A stretch of 64,000 bases of DNA from Pseudoruegeria sp039972875 (GTDB lineage: Bacteria > Pseudomonadota > Alphaproteobacteria > Rhodobacterales > Rhodobacteraceae). Location: the NCBI GenBank assembly GCA_039972875.1, contig JBDWMA010000019.1, positions 62,001 to 126,000 of the forward strand. Direction: 5' to 3'. The notes under the pieces were generated by a model. It searched no databases and was not told the origin of the DNA. It was given only the letters and a program-made list of their open reading frames with translations. The position numbers were made by a program, and so were the translations under genes. Below, one piece after another: positions 37,216-45,535 of the stretch. Position 1 is the stretch's first letter; each line of letters starts with the position of its first letter.

Positions 37216-38204
37216 GTGTTACCGACCTGCCCAAAGTTGAGCTGCATCTGCACATCGAAGGAGCGGCACCACCTGCGTTTATTCGGGGCCTTGCTGCTGA
37301 GAAAAATATAGACATGGCTGGGGTGTTTAATGAACGCGGTGGGTATGCTTTCACTGATTTTTGGCATTTCCTAAAGGTCTATGAGGCAGCGACTGAGGCC
37401 TTGAAATCGCCCGAGGATTTTGGTCGTTTGACCACGGCGGTCCTTGAGGAAAGCGCTGCAAATGGCGTGATTTATACCGAGGCTTTTATCTCTCCTGATT
37501 TTTGCGGTGGGGGTGATCTTGGCGCTTGGCGGGAATATGTTCACGCGATTGAGGAAGCCGCCAAAATAGCAGAGGCCCGAGATGGGATTATCCTGAAAGG
37601 TATCGTCACGCCCGTAAGGCATTTTGGGCCTGAAAAGGCCAAGGCCTCAGCTCTGTGCGCGGCCGAAACCGTCGGTCACTTTATCACGGGTTTGGGGATG
37701 GGCGGTGACGAGAAATCCGGAAAGCCTGGCGATTTTTCTTATGCCTTTGATATGGCGCGAGAAGCGGGATTACGCCTCACCTGCCATGCCGGTGAATGGG
37801 GTGGCCCAGAGAGTATTCGAGGCTGTCTGGATGATCTGAAGGTTGAGCGTATTGGCCACGGTGTTCGCGCAATCGAAGACCTTGCCTTGGTGGATCGCCT
37901 TGTTGAGGATGGTATAACACTTGAGGTTTGTCCGGGGTCAAATATTGCCCTAGGCGTGTATCCAAAGTGGTCAGATCATCCGATAGAGCGTTTGCGGGAA
38001 CGCGGAGTAAAGGTGACTGTATCGACCGATGACCCGCCGTTTTTTCACACGACAATGAAACATGAATACGATCGGTTGGCGGAAACCTTTGGGTATAATG
38101 CCGACAGCTTTACCGAATTTAACATAACCGCTGCAAACGCTGCTTTTTGTGACGAAGACACGCGTGCGGCCCTCATCAAACGTCTGGAAAAAGCAAATGC
38201 GTGA
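37212..38204 (+). CDS. add: Adenosine deaminase
   Basis: 330 residues. Zinc motif VELHLHIEGAAPP at the N-terminus, catalytic segment LTCHAGEWGGPESIR and the C-terminal VTVSTDDPPFFHTTM identify a bacterial adenosine deaminase. Adenine deaminase/hydrolase relatives share these motifs, so adenine cannot be excluded. Eight bases overlap with upp, and deoB overlaps its start, so translation is likely coupled. Confidence 0.92.
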   Translation: MSVTDLPKVELHLHIEGAAPPAFIRGLAAEKNIDMAGVFNERGGYAFTDFWHFLKVYEAATEALKSPEDFGRLTTAVLEESAANGVIYTEAFISPDFCGGGDLGAWREYVHAIEEAAKIAEARDGIILKGIVTPVRHFGPEKAKASALCAAETVGHFITGLGMGGDEKSGKPGDFSYAFDMAREAGLRLTCHAGEWGGPESIRGCLDDLKVERIGHGVRAIEDLALVDRLVEDGITLEVCPGSNIALGVYPKWSDHPIERLRERGVKVTVSTDDPPFFHTTMKHEYDRLAETFGYNADSFTEFNITAANAAFCDEDTRAALIKRLEKANA

Positions 38205-38829
38205 CCATCTGACCGTCGTCGATCACCCGCTGGTTCAGCACAAACTGTCCCACATGCGCGATGCGCGCACGCCTTCTAATCAGTTCCGTCAATTGTTGCG
38301 TGAAATCAGCCATTTGTTGGCCTATGAGATAACGCGTAATATGCCGATGACGACCAAGGCCATGGAGACCCCCTTGCAGTCTATGGATGCTCCGGTTTTG
38401 GATGGTAAAAAGCTGGCGTTGATTTCTATCCTTCGAGCCGGAAATGGCTTGATGGATGGCGTTTTGGAATTGATCCCATCAGCGCGTGTCGGTTTTGTTG
38501 GTCTTTATCGGGACGAAGAGACTCTAAAGCCTGTTCAGTATTATTTCAAAGTGCCGGATGCGCTAGGGGATCGTTTGGTGATCGCTGTGGATCCGATGTT
38601 GGCAACGGGGAATTCATCAGTTGCGGCGATCGATTTGCTGAAACAAGCGGGCGCAAAGAATATTCGGTTTATGTGCCTATTGGCGGCGCCTGAGGGCGTG
38701 GCGCGTATGAAAGAGGCGCACCCCGATGTCCCAATCGTAACCGGATCACTTGATGAACGTCTAAACGAAAAAGGCTATATCGTTCCGGGTCTTGGCGATG
38801 CGGGTGACCGGATGTTTGGTACGAAATAG
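38197..38829 (+). CDS. upp: Uracil phosphoribosyltransferase
   Basis: 210 residues from the ATG at 38197; the open frame continues upstream only inside add. The PRPP-binding motif AVDPMLATGNSS and the start LTVVDHPLVQHKLSHMRD are typical. It converts uracil plus PRPP to UMP, completing the pyrimidine salvage path from cytidine through uridine to UMP in this operon. It is the last gene. Confidence 0.96.
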   Translation: MRDHLTVVDHPLVQHKLSHMRDARTPSNQFRQLLREISHLLAYEITRNMPMTTKAMETPLQSMDAPVLDGKKLALISILRAGNGLMDGVLELIPSARVGFVGLYRDEETLKPVQYYFKVPDALGDRLVIAVDPMLATGNSSVAAIDLLKQAGAKNIRFMCLLAAPEGVARMKEAHPDVPIVTGSLDERLNEKGYIVPGLGDAGDRMFGTK

Positions 38830-38834
38830 GCGAA

Positions 38835-38855
38835 TCGGCTGCAAAAGTCGATTTT
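38835..38855 (+). terminator. Possible terminator after upp
   Basis: TCGGCT and AGTCGA (38835-38840, 38846-38851) form a six-pair stem including one G-U pair, followed by TTTT. It is weak but correctly placed six bases after the upp stop. Confidence 0.45.
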
Positions 38856-38950
38856 AATTTCGAAAAAATGTCAAAGTGATTCGGAAAAGGGCTTTACTGA
38901 TTCGCCTATATCCTGCATCCTGACACAACATTTTGTGTGGGGGCACCATA

Positions 38951-40027
38951 ATGCGAGCAGTAAAAACAACAGCCCTCGGACTGATCCTGACTTTGGCATG
39001 TACGACGTTTGCGCCAGCTCAGTCCTTGAGGGAATCAACAGGCCCGGCAGAATTTCCGCCGTCCAGCTTTAAAGGGTCGCAATACGTCGACAGCAGCGGA
39101 TGTGTTTTCGTCCGCGCTGGTGTCGGTGATGCGACCACATGGGTGCCTCGGGTATCGCGGGATCGCAGAGTGATTTGCGGCGCGAAGCCAACATTTGCCA
39201 GTGCTCAGCCTCAAACTGTTCCGGTTATCAAAGATCCGCCGACACAAACTGCGACCGTGCCGAAAGCAACGACCGCACCTGTGGCACCAGCGGCCTCGAC
39301 CGCCGCAACCGCTTCCACAACGACGACAATAACAAAGCCGACGTCTAAACCGGAGTCTAAATCCGCAAAGACGACCACGTCTCAGGAATGTCCCGAAGCA
39401 TCGACTCTATCAAAACAATATATCGGCGATGGCAGCCGTTACGTTGTTCGGTGTGGTCCCCAAAAAGAACACCCCGGGAGTTACGGTGTCGGACCAAAAG
39501 TTAAAACGACTTCACCGGTCTCCCCGCAGTCCAAAGTTATCCGCCCCGCAAAACCACAGTTGCCTAAAAACTATAAACCCGCGTTTGATGATGACCGTCT
39601 AAATCCGTACCGCAACCGTCGGACTGCGATGGGTGACGCGCAAATGCGCATGGTTTGGACCGATACGGTTCCGCGTCGGTTGGTTCAGGCCCCTGTTGCG
39701 CAGGATATCTATCTGACGGACGCGCAAATTCAGTACCGAAAGAACAACAATATAACCCGCTCAAAAGCGGTAAAAACGCCAAAGCCATTGGCTAAAGCAA
39801 AGCATCGTTATGTTAGTATCGGTGCGTACAAAGACCCAAAACAGGCGGAACTTGCTGCTCGAAAACTGCAAAGCAAGGGGCTGCAGGTTCGCTATGGCAC
39901 TTACAAGAAAAACGGTCAGTCTCTGAGGATGGTTATGGCAGGCCCATACCAAACTCAGGACCAGCTCAACAACGCGATGTCAAAAGCGCGGCAGGCTGGA
40001 TTTACAAAGGCGACGTTCCGGAAATAA
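38951..40027 (+). CDS. SPOR-domain envelope protein
   Basis: 358 residues from the ATG at 38951, with GTGGGGGC upstream; an earlier ATG at 38933 is less likely. A signal peptide ends near FAPAQ. The middle (about 85-130) is an Ala/Thr/Pro/Lys-rich low-complexity linker, then a second basic stretch. The last 70 residues form a SPOR domain (HRYVSIGAYKDPKQAELAA and MVMAGPYQTQDQLNNAMSKA). SPOR domains bind denuded septal peptidoglycan, so a periplasmic cell-division or wall role is likely. Conserved Cys pairs in the N-terminal part (SGCVFVRAG, RVICGAKP, and RCGPQ later) suggest disulfides. Confidence 0.87.
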   Translation: MRAVKTTALGLILTLACTTFAPAQSLRESTGPAEFPPSSFKGSQYVDSSGCVFVRAGVGDATTWVPRVSRDRRVICGAKPTFASAQPQTVPVIKDPPTQTATVPKATTAPVAPAASTAATASTTTTITKPTSKPESKSAKTTTSQECPEASTLSKQYIGDGSRYVVRCGPQKEHPGSYGVGPKVKTTSPVSPQSKVIRPAKPQLPKNYKPAFDDDRLNPYRNRRTAMGDAQMRMVWTDTVPRRLVQAPVAQDIYLTDAQIQYRKNNNITRSKAVKTPKPLAKAKHRYVSIGAYKDPKQAELAARKLQSKGLQVRYGTYKKNGQSLRMVMAGPYQTQDQLNNAMSKARQAGFTKATFRK

Positions 40028-40053
40028 GGAATAGGCAGGCAAGAAGAGAAGGG

Positions 40054-40076
40054 GCTCCGGTATTTCCGGAGCTCTT
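40054..40076. terminator. Bidirectional terminator between the SPOR and LysR genes
   Basis: GCTCCGG (40054-40060) and CCGGAGC (40066-40072) form a perfect seven-pair stem with a five-base loop. TCTTTT follows on the plus strand and an A-rich stretch precedes it. It lies between convergent genes. Confidence 0.8.
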
Positions 40077-40082
40077 TTCGTA

Positions 40083-40964
40083 TTAGGTGGCCTCTTGTGC
40101 TTTGCTGTGAAGCCACTTGGTCAATTGTCGTAAGCCCGGTGGATTACGTTCCGGAAGGGTCACCAGATAATAACCCAATCCGGGTTGTGACAGTGCGCAA
40201 ACGTTTACCAATTCACCATTCTTTATGTGCTGATCGACCAGTGATCTTTCTTGTAGGCTGACCCCAAGTTTGGACAACACAGCCGATAGAACAAGTTCGG
40301 TGGTGTTAAATAGTGTTAGGTTGATTTTATCGAAATCCACGCCTTCTCGTTCGACAATGACACGCCGTTCGTTTGTGTGGTTTTCCAAAAACCACGGCAG
40401 ATCCAGAACGTCATCAAGGCAATTTACCCGACGCCCCTCAAGAAGGTCGCGATGGGCCACGACCCAAAAGTCTCCATTCGATAACATCTCAGAATGTAAT
40501 CTTGGCCAGTTACCCTCACCGTATCGGATCGCCAGATCAAATCCGTCCCGTTTCAAATCAACGAGGCCGATGGTTGGGTTGATGTTCAAGGTGATTTCGG
40601 GATAGTTGGCCCAGAACTCCCCGATGCGTGGCATTAACCAATTGGCTGCAAATCCCGGTGTCACGGACATGTTTAACGGTCTGTTGTCCCCTGAGGTGCG
40701 GATTTTATCCACCCCGTCGCTGATCCTGGAAAACCCAGCCTTTAGGTCTTCTGCCAACTCTCGTCCTGCCGAGGTCGGGATCATGCTGTGTCCCTGTCTT
40801 TGGATAAGAGTTTCTGAGAACTCGCCCTCAAGACTGCGCACATGTTGCGCAATGGCGGCGTGGGTTACGTTGAGTTCTTGTGCGGCCTTACTAAAGCTTT
40901 GATGCCGGGCAGCGGCTTCAAAGGCGCGAAGGGCGGCGAGGGAAGGCAATTTGTTCAAGCTCAA
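40083..40964 (-). CDS. LysR-family (GcvA-like) transcriptional regulator
   Basis: 293 residues. The helix-turn-helix (FEAAARHQSFSKAAQELNVT, then HAAIAQHVRSLE) and the substrate domain with NMSVTPGFAANWLMPRIGEF fit the GcvA subgroup. It is divergent from the 53-residue small gene, with a promoter and a 14-base palindrome between them, so that gene is a plausible target. The effector is unknown. Confidence 0.9.
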   Translation of the reverse strand: MSLNKLPSLAALRAFEAAARHQSFSKAAQELNVTHAAIAQHVRSLEGEFSETLIQRQGHSMIPTSAGRELAEDLKAGFSRISDGVDKIRTSGDNRPLNMSVTPGFAANWLMPRIGEFWANYPEITLNINPTIGLVDLKRDGFDLAIRYGEGNWPRLHSEMLSNGDFWVVAHRDLLEGRRVNCLDDVLDLPWFLENHTNERRVIVEREGVDFDKINLTLFNTTELVLSAVLSKLGVSLQERSLVDQHIKNGELVNVCALSQPGLGYYLVTLPERNPPGLRQLTKWLHSKAQEAT

Positions 40965-41004
40965 TGAATGTTACCTCAGCTTACATATGTGAAGTTATAT
41001 TGAT

Positions 41005-41033
41005 TTGAAATGACAGGGCTATAGCCCTTATTT
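41005..41033 (+). promoter_or_regulatory. Promoter with a perfect 14-base palindrome in its spacer
   Basis: A -35-like TTGAAA (41005-41010) and a -10-like TTATTT (41028-41033) are separated by exactly 17 bases. Within the spacer AGGGCTATAGCCCT (41015-41028) is a perfect palindrome, the usual place for a repressor operator. ACATATGT at 40983-40990 is a second small palindrome. The ATG of the small gene is 35 bases beyond the -10 box. Confidence 0.6.
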
Positions 41034-41068
41034 CTTGATTATGAACTACGAAAGTCAAGGAGATTGAT

Positions 41069-41230
41069 ATGTTAAGTAGATTTTTAAAACGACGCGCCAA
41101 CCATGAAGCGCAAGGTCATAGTAATCAGCCGTTGACCCATCAGGATGCCCTTTTGATCCATGAACGTCGCAAAGCCCAAGAGATGCGTTCGCGACTTTTG
41201 CACGAGCGTCGGTTTCTGCGTGGGAGCTGA
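41069..41230 (+). CDS. Small basic protein of 53 residues, unknown function
   Basis: A complete small gene: AAGGAG six bases before the ATG, 53 codons, TGA at 41228-41230, and its own promoter and terminator on either side. The product is Arg/His/Lys-rich, starting MLSRFLKRRANHEAQ, with a helical middle (TLHQDALLIHERRKAQ is approximately its register) and ending RFLRGS. About a third of the residues are charged, and the high Arg content suggests nucleic acid, membrane-surface or protein binding. No family is recognised. Divergence from a GcvA-like LysR gene suggests regulated expression. Confidence 0.75.
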   Translation: MLSRFLKRRANHEAQGHSNQPLTHQDALLIHERRKAQEMRSRLLHERRFLRGS

Positions 41231-41295
41231 CTTAAGACACTTGGTTATCCCTGACCGGTGTTCTCTTATTGGGCTTTTGGAGTCTGATAAGAGAT

Positions 41296-41324
41296 GGGGC
41301 GTGGTGCAGGCCGCGCCCCGTTTT
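41296..41324 (+). terminator. Terminator of the 53-residue gene
   Basis: GGGGCGTG (41296-41303) pairs with CGCGCCCC (41312-41319), one G-U pair, loop of eight, followed by GTTTT. It lies 65 bases beyond the small gene stop and upstream of the convergent lipoprotein gene end. Confidence 0.75.
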
Positions 41325-41347
41325 GATTGTTATCTGCTCAATTAAGT

Positions 41348-41893
41348 TTAGCGACGAACCAACAAACAAGGCGCTTTCGGCGGAAGATCTTCGCGCGATG
41401 GGCTCAATTCAAGCGATTTTTCTAGGAGCAGTGTTTCCCCGTCATATAGCTTAAACGTCCAAGTTCCGGGGATAAGGTCTTCGGGATCTTCGAGCTGATA
41501 GCCAATCAGGGACTGGGCCGAGTCTTTGTACTTTACAGGCCAGTTTTGCGTAGTTGTCTTACGATCCCCCATCGGTGGATGGTTGACGTGCGCTGTCAAA
41601 ATACTGGACTGGGGCGCGTAGTTAAAGGAGATCACAGCACCAAAAGTGGTTCCCCGTTCTGCGGGGATAATGGGGACATCTGCAAATTTGAGGGGCGCAC
41701 CGCTGGCATTATCTAGAGAGTCGCCACTAATCGATTTCTGCCCCGTCAGAACATTCTTGTCGACAGGTGTCGGCCCGCAATCCATGCCGAGGTGTTCTAG
41801 GGCGATGGAACTGTGGACAAACCCGTCCTCGGACTTGCAAGCCAAAAGACTTAGGCAGAGCAAAAGCGGTAGGGTGCGGCGCGTTTTAGGCAT
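41348..41893 (-). CDS. Small lipoprotein, unknown function
   Basis: 181 residues from the ATG at 41893, which lies inside the last codons of dnaX (eight-base overlap). The N-terminus MPKTRRTLPLLLCLSLLAC is a lipoprotein signal with the lipid-acceptor Cys19. The mature part contains HLGMDCGPTPVDKNVL and VISFNYAPQSSILTAHVNHP and a beta-rich C-terminus (GTWTFKLYDGETLLLEKSLE); this last segment recalls DUF3859-like proteins but I do not claim it. Overlap with dnaX indicates translational coupling. The longer upstream frame is an artefact of the dnaX sequence. Confidence 0.8.
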   Translation of the reverse strand: MPKTRRTLPLLLCLSLLACKSEDGFVHSSIALEHLGMDCGPTPVDKNVLTGQKSISGDSLDNASGAPLKFADVPIIPAERGTTFGAVISFNYAPQSSILTAHVNHPPMGDRKTTTQNWPVKYKDSAQSLIGYQLEDPEDLIPGTWTFKLYDGETLLLEKSLELSPSREDLPPKAPCLLVRR

Positions 41894-43649
41894 CATCCTC
41901 AAACGGATCCCATTCATCCGGAACTTCGGGTAGGGCATCCGCTGCGGCTTCGGCCTCGATATCTTTGGCCGTACGTATGGCGGTGATTTTGGCTTTGGGA
42001 AAGGCTTCAAGGACAGCCTGAACCATTGGATGGGTTTTGGCTTTAGCCTCGAGAGCCAATCGTTCCGCATCGCGATCCTCGGCAATTGTTGATGCCCCGC
42101 CATCGTTAACGATTGTTACGGCCCAACGCACACCGGTCCAAGCTTGCAATTTGCTCCCAAGCCGTTGTGCCAAATCGGGCGGTGCAAGGTCAGTGGGGAC
42201 GAATTCGATCCGCCCCGGTGAATAACTTGCCAAACGCAATCCGGTTTCAACTTCCACCAAAAGTTTTACGTCCCGATGTTGGCGGATCAATTCGACAACT
42301 TGATCGAACCGGGCATAGCGGGCCAATGCCGATTCTGTACCCTGTGCCACAGCCAATGCTGCTTGTGTGCCAGATCCGTTCTGTCGAGGCGCAGAGCGCA
42401 GCGAGGCGCCCCCTCCGCTCGCCGCAGGTGCACCTGCCCCGCCAGGGGCAGGCATGCCGCCACCGCCACCAGAGGGCGGGGGTGTCATATCCTTCAGTTT
42501 GTTTACCAAATCTTCGGGGTTAGGCAGATCCGCAACATGGGTCAGTCTGATCACGGCCATTTCCGCGGCCATCATCGCATTGGGGGCCATTGCCACCTCT
42601 TCGAGAGCCTTGAGCAACATTTGCCACATCCGGGTCAAAACCCGCATTTGCAACGCCGCGGCGAGTGCTTGACCACGGGCCCGCTCATCAGGGCTGATGG
42701 TGGGGTCTTCGACGGCCTCTGGTGTGATCCGTATTACGGAGATCCAATGGGTGATTTCTGCAAGATCGCGCAGAACTGCCATTGGATCGGCTCCGTCTGC
42801 ATATTGCGCGGACAATTCCATCAGGGCATCGGATGCATCACCGCGCATGATCATTTCAAACAAATCCATCACGCGCCCACGGTCAGCCAATCCCAGCATT
42901 GCGCGCACTTGTTCAGCGGTGGTTTCGCCTGCGCCATGGGCTATAGCTTGATCCAACAACGACATTGCATCCCGGACAGACCCTTCGGCGGCACGGGTGA
43001 TCAGCGCCAGCGCGTCCTCGGAAATTGCAGCGTTTTCCAACCCCGCAATGCGCTGTAGGTGCGCGATCATCACTTCGGGCTCAATCCGGCGCAGATCAAA
43101 TCGCTGACAGCGCGACAGGACAGTTACCGGAACTTTGCGAATTTCAGTGGTCGCAAAGATAAATTTGACATGGGCAGGGGGTTCCTCAAGTGTCTTAAGC
43201 AGCGCGTTGAACGCACTGTTGGACAGCATGTGGACCTCATCGATGATATAGATTTTATAGCGGGCAGAGGCTGCGCGGTAATGTACGGAGTCAATAATTT
43301 CGCGGATGTCGCCGACGCCCGTGCGGCTTGCTGCATCCATTTCCATCACGTCGACATGGCGGCCTTCGGCAATTGCCACACAGTGTTCACACACCCCACA
43401 AGGTTCCGTGGTTGGACCACTTTTCCCGTCGGGACCGATGCAGTTCATCCCCTTTGAGATGATCCGAGCTGTCGTGGTTTTGCCCGTCCCCCGGATCCCG
43501 GTCATAATAAACGCTTGCGCAATGCGATCCGCTTCAAAGGCATTCTTCAGGGTGCGGACCATGGCATCCTGCCCGATCAGATCCGCAAAGGTAGCGGGGC
43601 GGTACTTGCGGGCAAGCACTTGATAAACAGAATCGGCGGTCTCGGACAT
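41886..43649 (-). CDS. dnaX: DNA polymerase III subunits gamma/tau
   Basis: 587 residues. AAA+ clamp-loader core with LARKYRPATFADLIGQDAM, Walker A GIRGTGKTT, zinc-module cysteines in CGVCEHC, Walker B IDEVHML and the sensor SRCQRFDLRRI. Domain III follows, then a Gly/Pro/Ala linker near residue 395-425 and a C-terminal domain that binds the replicative polymerase. I saw no A-rich slippery heptamer in the linker, so gamma may not be made by frameshifting here. The lipoprotein gene is coupled to its end, in place of the ybaB-recR pair often found there. Confidence 0.96.
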   Translation of the reverse strand: MSETADSVYQVLARKYRPATFADLIGQDAMVRTLKNAFEADRIAQAFIMTGIRGTGKTTTARIISKGMNCIGPDGKSGPTTEPCGVCEHCVAIAEGRHVDVMEMDAASRTGVGDIREIIDSVHYRAASARYKIYIIDEVHMLSNSAFNALLKTLEEPPAHVKFIFATTEIRKVPVTVLSRCQRFDLRRIEPEVMIAHLQRIAGLENAAISEDALALITRAAEGSVRDAMSLLDQAIAHGAGETTAEQVRAMLGLADRGRVMDLFEMIMRGDASDALMELSAQYADGADPMAVLRDLAEITHWISVIRITPEAVEDPTISPDERARGQALAAALQMRVLTRMWQMLLKALEEVAMAPNAMMAAEMAVIRLTHVADLPNPEDLVNKLKDMTPPPSGGGGGMPAPGGAGAPAASGGGASLRSAPRQNGSGTQAALAVAQGTESALARYARFDQVVELIRQHRDVKLLVEVETGLRLASYSPGRIEFVPTDLAPPDLAQRLGSKLQAWTGVRWAVTIVNDGGASTIAEDRDAERLALEAKAKTHPMVQAVLEAFPKAKITAIRTAKDIEAEAAADALPEVPDEWDPFEDDA

Positions 43650-43964
43650 GTTAGCTCCCTGTCTTCCGGCACGACTCTAAAACTGCTGTGCTCTGGCTGC
43701 AAGCGTGGGTTCATTCGATTAGTGATTAAGAGTGGGGGAAGGTCATCAGTCCAGAGTCGCCAAATGTAGCAATTTCTGTCTCACGTGAGTGCACCAAGGG
43801 GCTTGCCAGCTTGAAACTGTATCCGCTACAGATGAGATAGGCCTGTTTAGGAGGCCGCCTGATCCGCGGAAAGCTGCAAGGCACCTGAGAGAGTAGACGA
43901 AACCACATTTGGTTTTTCTTGTGCCCACGTAGCGGATCAGCGGGCCTCTGTCAGGAGAAACCCA
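43650..43964 (+). promoter_or_regulatory. Structured 5' region of the ankyrin gene (candidate leader RNA)
   Basis: This 315-base gap contains notable symmetry. CTCACGTGAG at 43780-43789 is a perfect palindrome. GAGGCCGCCTGATCCGC (43851-43867) pairs with 43932-43948 at 15 of 17 positions. The same 3' arm (43929-43937, GTAGCGGAT) is also a perfect complement of ATCCGCTAC at 43821-43829, so two helices are mutually exclusive. Inside the larger stem, GGCAC/GTGCC (43880, 43921) and AAACCA/TGGTTT (43900, 43910) form nested stems, the latter followed by TTCTT. The ribosome site CAGGAG (43952-43957) lies just after the 3' arm. This resembles a switching leader, but a remnant mobile inverted repeat is also possible. 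Confidence 0.5.
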
Positions 43965-45443
43965 ATGACTCAGACACTTGATCAACTGCGCCGCGCCGCC
44001 AAACGATTGCAGAAGCACTACGATGAAAATCAGGCTGATGCGGTCCATCGACTGCGTCTGCACCCGCCCCGCAAAGGCGATGATTTCAAATTGAAACGCG
44101 CTGACTTCTTGCATGTGATTGCACAGGAAAATGGCTTTGAAAGCTGGCCGAAGCTCAAACTCGCGAGTGAGATTGCCGGATATGAACACGCCGAAAAACA
44201 ACAACGCCTTAAGATCGCGCTAATTCACGGACAATCCCATGTGGTGGCACAATTGCTTGTCGATAGCCCCCATCTGGCTGATGGAGCTTTTGGATTGCAG
44301 TGTGCTTTGCTTGATCTTCCTGCGGTTAGATCAACCTTAGCCCAAGATCCGGACGCCGCGATCCGCACTTTTGGCCCACGCCGTCCGATTCTGCATTTGG
44401 CGTTTTCACGCTACGTACATGCGCGGCCAGATTTGCAGCAAGATATGCTCGCGATTGCAGAGCTGCTTGTCTCTCATGGGGCGGATGTCAATGACGGCTA
44501 TCCATTTGCAGCCGGTGACACCGATCTGTTGTCAGCATTGTACGGGGCGCTGGGGCACGCTGACAATTTGCCGCTTGCAGCGTGGCTATTGGCGCATGGC
44601 GCAAACCCCAACGACAATGAATCGCTTTATCACAGCACGGAGTTGGGCCATTCCGAGGGGCTTGCCTTGCTGTTGAAATTTGGGGCTGATCCAAAAGGCA
44701 CTAACGCATTGTTGCGGGCATTGGATTTCAACAATCATGTCATGGTTGAAATGTTGCTGCGGGCGGGGTCATTGCATCAGGAAGGGGGTGCCATCACATC
44801 GTTGCACCAAGCGGCACGCCGGGGTTGCGATGCCGAAATGGCGCGGCTGTTGTTACGCTATGGGGCTGATGTGTCATTAACGTGGGAAGGGCGAAGTGCC
44901 CATGTATTGGCTCAGATCTACGGCAATACAGCGTTTGCCGATGTTGTTGCCGATGCCGGTGGGGGCGAGGCGCTATCTGCCGATGAGCAACGTCTTGCGG
45001 ATGCTGCAGTAGGATTGCCAACGGTGGGCCTTTTAACGGACCCGACACAGGCCACTTTTTTACTTGGTGATATTATTCGTCGGACAGGTGGGGTGCCCCA
45101 CGCAAAGGCTCTTGTTGCGCTTGGGGCGGATACGGATGCTTTGTTTGATCAAGGGTTACCGCTTTTGCAGGTTGCCGGTTGGGAAGGACAGCCAGAGGCA
45201 TTCGCTTGGGCCTTGACGTTGAGCCCGGATCTGTCGGCGGTGAACGGGTATGGAGGGGATCTGATGTCCACAATTGTTCATGGTTCCGAAAACTGCCCCG
45301 CGCGCGCCAATCGTGATCATATTGCCTGCGCACGACTGGCATTAACCGCCGGGGCGGTTCTGGCTCCACATGTGGTGGCGTTCACCGGGGAGCCAGCTAT
45401 GGCAGAATTTTTAGAGAGTTGGGATGGATCGCCCGAGATCTGA
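43965..45443 (+). CDS. Ankyrin-repeat protein
   Basis: 492 residues. The N-terminal 75 residues form a helical segment (LRRAAKRLQKHY, then RADFLHVIAQENGFESWPKLK) seen before many bacterial ankyrin repeats. At least six ankyrin-type repeats follow from about residue 80, with characteristic ends such as LLVSHGADVNDG, LLAHGANPNDN, LLLKFGADPKG and LLLRYGADVSLT. No signal peptide or membrane segment, so it is cytosolic. Ankyrin proteins bind other proteins; the partner is unknown. The start has CAGGAG seven bases upstream, right after an unusual inverted-repeat leader. Confidence 0.88.
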   Translation: MTQTLDQLRRAAKRLQKHYDENQADAVHRLRLHPPRKGDDFKLKRADFLHVIAQENGFESWPKLKLASEIAGYEHAEKQQRLKIALIHGQSHVVAQLLVDSPHLADGAFGLQCALLDLPAVRSTLAQDPDAAIRTFGPRRPILHLAFSRYVHARPDLQQDMLAIAELLVSHGADVNDGYPFAAGDTDLLSALYGALGHADNLPLAAWLLAHGANPNDNESLYHSTELGHSEGLALLLKFGADPKGTNALLRALDFNNHVMVEMLLRAGSLHQEGGAITSLHQAARRGCDAEMARLLLRYGADVSLTWEGRSAHVLAQIYGNTAFADVVADAGGGEALSADEQRLADAAVGLPTVGLLTDPTQATFLLGDIIRRTGGVPHAKALVALGADTDALFDQGLPLLQVAGWEGQPEAFAWALTLSPDLSAVNGYGGDLMSTIVHGSENCPARANRDHIACARLALTAGAVLAPHVVAFTGEPAMAEFLESWDGSPEI

Positions 45444-45535
45444 GATGATCAACGTTGCGCCTTGGTTTAAGACTCGATGCGCTTGATCTGCAAAAGTGGG
45501 GCGCCAGACCAATGAACGGTCCGATGCCCCATTGA

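Noticed and set aside
42276..43058. 260-codon plus-strand open frame within dnaX
   Set aside because: It lies opposite conserved dnaX coding sequence and is Cys/His/Gln-rich in the manner of an antisense frame.
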